Assembly: GCF_018885265.1 (NCBI RefSeq)
Contig: NZ_CP076538.1
Coordinates: forward strand, 558,001-622,000
Direction of reading: 5' to 3'
DNA length: 64,000 nt
Source of the DNA: Amycolatopsis aidingensis
GTDB taxonomy: Bacteria; Actinomycetota; Actinomycetes; Mycobacteriales; Pseudonocardiaceae
Part shown: positions 62,142 through 64,000 of the stretch, piece by piece
Numbering within the stretch: position 1 is the stretch's first letter
How the letters are laid out: the number at the start of each line of letters is the position of its first letter
Notes under the pieces: generated by a model
What the model was told of the DNA's origin: nothing
What the model saw: the letters and a program-made list of their open reading frames with translations, nothing else
The model's database searches: none
Made by a program: the position numbers and the translations under genes

Positions 62142-63993
62142 CGTCCTCGACCACCTCGGCGTCGGTGGGGGTGCCGTTGCGGCAGCGTTCGATGGCGGCC
62201 CGGATGTCGGCGGTGTGGTAGCCGCGTACCTGCCGGGTGGTGCCGTCGCCGCGTGGCACCCGCGTCCGGTCGGAGCGGCACCCGAGTTCGCCCATCTGGC
62301 GCCCGAACGCGGTCGCGTCGATGTCGAGCGCGTCGACCAGCTCGGTGCTGGGGATGAACTCGCGCTGGTCGAGGTCGTCGCCGAGGTAGTCGACCACGGC
62401 GCCGAGCGGTTCGGGCAGCTCGACCGGCCGCCGGGCGCCCAGTGGCTCGCGGGTGGACGCGCCGATGGTCTTGGCCACGGCGGTGTGGTCAGGCACCGGG
62501 TGGGTGTCCTGCCCGGCAGCGTGGCCGCTGAGTGTTCCGGCTGCCTCGCGAAGGGCGCGGCCGTGGTGGCAGAGGGCATGCCAGTCTGCACCGGTCATCA
62601 GGTAGGTGCGCACCATCAGCGCGAGCACATCGGCCCCGGCCTCGGTCTCCCCGTCCGGCCGCAGGATGCCCACCCCCTTGTGCGAGGGCAGCAGTCGGCT
62701 GGAGTCGAACCCACGGGTGTTCATCTGTTCGCCGAGGATGATGTTGCTGTCGCGCCAGTCCATCACGCGCAGCGCGAACCGGGACCCGAGCACCGCCCGC
62801 AGTCCGGACGGGATGGTTTTGGAGTCCGGCCGCTGTGTGGCCAGCACCAGCACGATCCCGGCGGCCGGGGCTTTCTTGGCCAGCCAGGTGAGCAACTCGC
62901 CGATGTACTCACCCGCCGGGACCTTCTTGCCCTGCACCTGAACGGGGGTCCGGTCTTCCAACGGCACCTGCACCTCGTCGATGAACACCGGGGTGATCGG
63001 CATGCCCAGCGCGGGGTCGCGCGACATCTGCGGGGTGATCTTCGATTCCGGGCAGATGGTGTCGTCCAGTTCCCGCATCCGCCGGTACCGGCCCTGGACC
63101 TCGGCCACCAGCTCCACCAGCCAGTCCAACAAGGCCAGGACGTGGTCGGTGTCGTCGCCGGAGAGGAACCGGTGGGCCACCTGCGCGGCGGCCATCCAGT
63201 CCTTGCCGCCCTTGAAATCGGCCACGTACACGCGGGTGTGTGGGTCGAGGATCATCCCGGCGGCCGCGGTGCGGGTGGCCACGGTCTTGCCCTGCCTCGG
63301 GATCGCCCCCACCAGGAGCGAGGTCCACACCAGCGGCACGTCAATGCGCCGGTCGCGGGCGTCCCGCCCGAAGGGCACCGGCCGCCAGGCGTCCCACTGC
63401 TCCACCCCGAGCAGCGGTGTCCGCATCGGGGGTTTGTCGTAGGGGTCGGCGTCGGCCACCCACAGCGCCACCCGGCCGGCGTGCCCGCCCCGGCCGCGTA
63501 CTCGCTCGGCCATCAGCTGGATCTCGTCCACCGCCAGCGCGGAGGCGAGTGCCTCGCGGTTCTTCACCACATCGGCCGCCTTGCGGGTGGCGGGCAGGTC
63601 CACGGTCACGGCCCACCCGTCGCCTTCGCGGTGCGCGCGCTCGACCAGCCGTAGCGATTCGTCCTTGCCGATCAGCTTCGCGTCCCGGAAGGCGTCCACC
63701 AGCACCTGCGGGTCCATCGTCCAGGTCAGCGAGCGCGGCCCGGCCAGCACGGCCTTGCGGCCGGGGCTGCCGTCTTTCCGCCTGCCGAGGATGGCCAGCG
63801 CCACCGACGCGACCCCGCCCGTGATCCAGAGCGGGCGCCAGCCGTCCAGGAACACCCCCAGCGTCCCGGCCACGGTCACGGCCGCCGCGATGGCGCCGGT
63901 GACCCGCCAGCGGAACAGGGTCAGTTCCCGGATCTCGGTGAACTTGTCCGCCAGCTTCTCCGACTCCTCGGCCGCCTCGCGGTAGTCCCGCAC
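62134..63993 (-). CDS. traB: TraB/FtsK-type DNA translocase for conjugal transfer
   Basis: At least 619 residues; the frame is open to the window edge, so the true start may lie further out. Two N-terminal membrane segments (TGAIAAAVTVAGTLGVFLDG; LWITGGVASVALAILG) are followed by an FtsK/SpoIIIE motor with Walker A GAIPRQGKTVATRTAA, VYVADFKGGKDW and Walker B PVFIDEVQVPLED, then LATQRPDSKTIPSGLRAVLG. A C-terminal helical domain (about 540-610) could be the repeat-reading winged helix. In streptomycete plasmids and pSAM2 such a protein alone moves double-stranded DNA between hyphae. Confidence 0.9.
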   Translation of the reverse strand: MRDYREAAEESEKLADKFTEIRELTLFRWRVTGAIAAAVTVAGTLGVFLDGWRPLWITGGVASVALAILGRRKDGSPGRKAVLAGPRSLTWTMDPQVLVDAFRDAKLIGKDESLRLVERAHREGDGWAVTVDLPATRKAADVVKNREALASALAVDEIQLMAERVRGRGGHAGRVALWVADADPYDKPPMRTPLLGVEQWDAWRPVPFGRDARDRRIDVPLVWTSLLVGAIPRQGKTVATRTAAAGMILDPHTRVYVADFKGGKDWMAAAQVAHRFLSGDDTDHVLALLDWLVELVAEVQGRYRRMRELDDTICPESKITPQMSRDPALGMPITPVFIDEVQVPLEDRTPVQVQGKKVPAGEYIGELLTWLAKKAPAAGIVLVLATQRPDSKTIPSGLRAVLGSRFALRVMDWRDSNIILGEQMNTRGFDSSRLLPSHKGVGILRPDGETEAGADVLALMVRTYLMTGADWHALCHHGRALREAAGTLSGHAAGQDTHPVPDHTAVAKTIGASTREPLGARRPVELPEPLGAVVDYLGDDLDQREFIPSTELVDALDIDATAFGRQMGELGCRSDRTRVPRGDGTTRQVRGYHTADIRAAIERCRNGTPTDAEVVEDDP

Positions 63994-64000
63994 GGTGACC

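Overview
High-GC actinomycete DNA, most likely from the Pseudonocardiaceae (Amycolatopsis or Saccharopolyspora-like). The evidence is the gene order HAD phosphatase / 6C RNA / ssd / tad / DECH helicase / topA / MFS-TMK / holB, which follows the Mycobacterium tuberculosis Rv3661-Rv3644c block, together with GTG starts, a K+-independent H+-pyrophosphatase and a pSAM2-style integrative element.

1-17.1 kb: right edge of a small biosynthetic gene cluster. A minus-strand operon, in transcription order, encodes ACP, FkbH-like glyceryl transferase, C-A-PCP NRPS, type II thioesterase, PhzE-like ADIC synthase, PhzC-like DAHP synthase, PGM1-type ATP-grasp ligase and an MFS exporter that runs off the window. 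Flanking genes are a MaoC-SDR fusion, a short LuxR regulator, a PhzD isochorismatase and an LmbU regulator. PhzC, PhzE and PhzD should give trans-2,3-dihydro-3-hydroxyanthranilate (DHHA). The later phenazine genes are not in this window, and the other genes suggest the aminobenzoate unit is joined to a glycerate-derived C3 unit and an amino acid. The edge is littered with a frameshifted PGM1-like pseudogene and a methyltransferase fragment.

17.1-25.1 kb: a methyltransferase, then a minus-strand peptidoglycan-recycling operon (nagZ, namZ, beta-lactamase-fold hydrolase, murR, murQ) that would cut exported GlcNAc-MurNAc-peptide and turn MurNAc-6-P into GlcNAc-6-P. 25.14-25.95 kb has no recognisable gene.

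25.9-37.3 kb: HAD-IB phosphatase, 6C small RNA, ssd, then a five-gene insertion (DesR/DesK-like two-component system, ABC exporter pair, TPR protein) that separates ssd from the tad pilus operon (tadA, tadB, tadC, DUF4244 pilin, TadE, TadE/G-like). Near-identical upstream segments with paired DnaA-box-like motifs precede both ssd and tadA.

37.3-57.5 kb: core genome: primase/polymerase-like protein, DECH helicase, hppA, two paralogous lipoproteins, TipA-like MerR regulator, Rv3647c-like protein, secreted S1 protease, topA, EspG-like protein, a membrane protein, an MFS-thymidylate-kinase fusion with a destroyed P-loop, holB, a small membrane protein and a large exported protein.

57.5-64 kb: tRNA-Thr(CGT) with an actinomycete integrative and conjugative element starting at its 3' end: an integrase carrying a C-terminal GntR winged helix, NUDIX protein, three translationally linked small genes, a Zn-ribbon-like protein behind a large inverted repeat, a probable transfer locus of 8-bp repeats, and a TraB/FtsK translocase. 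The far end of the element lies outside the window.
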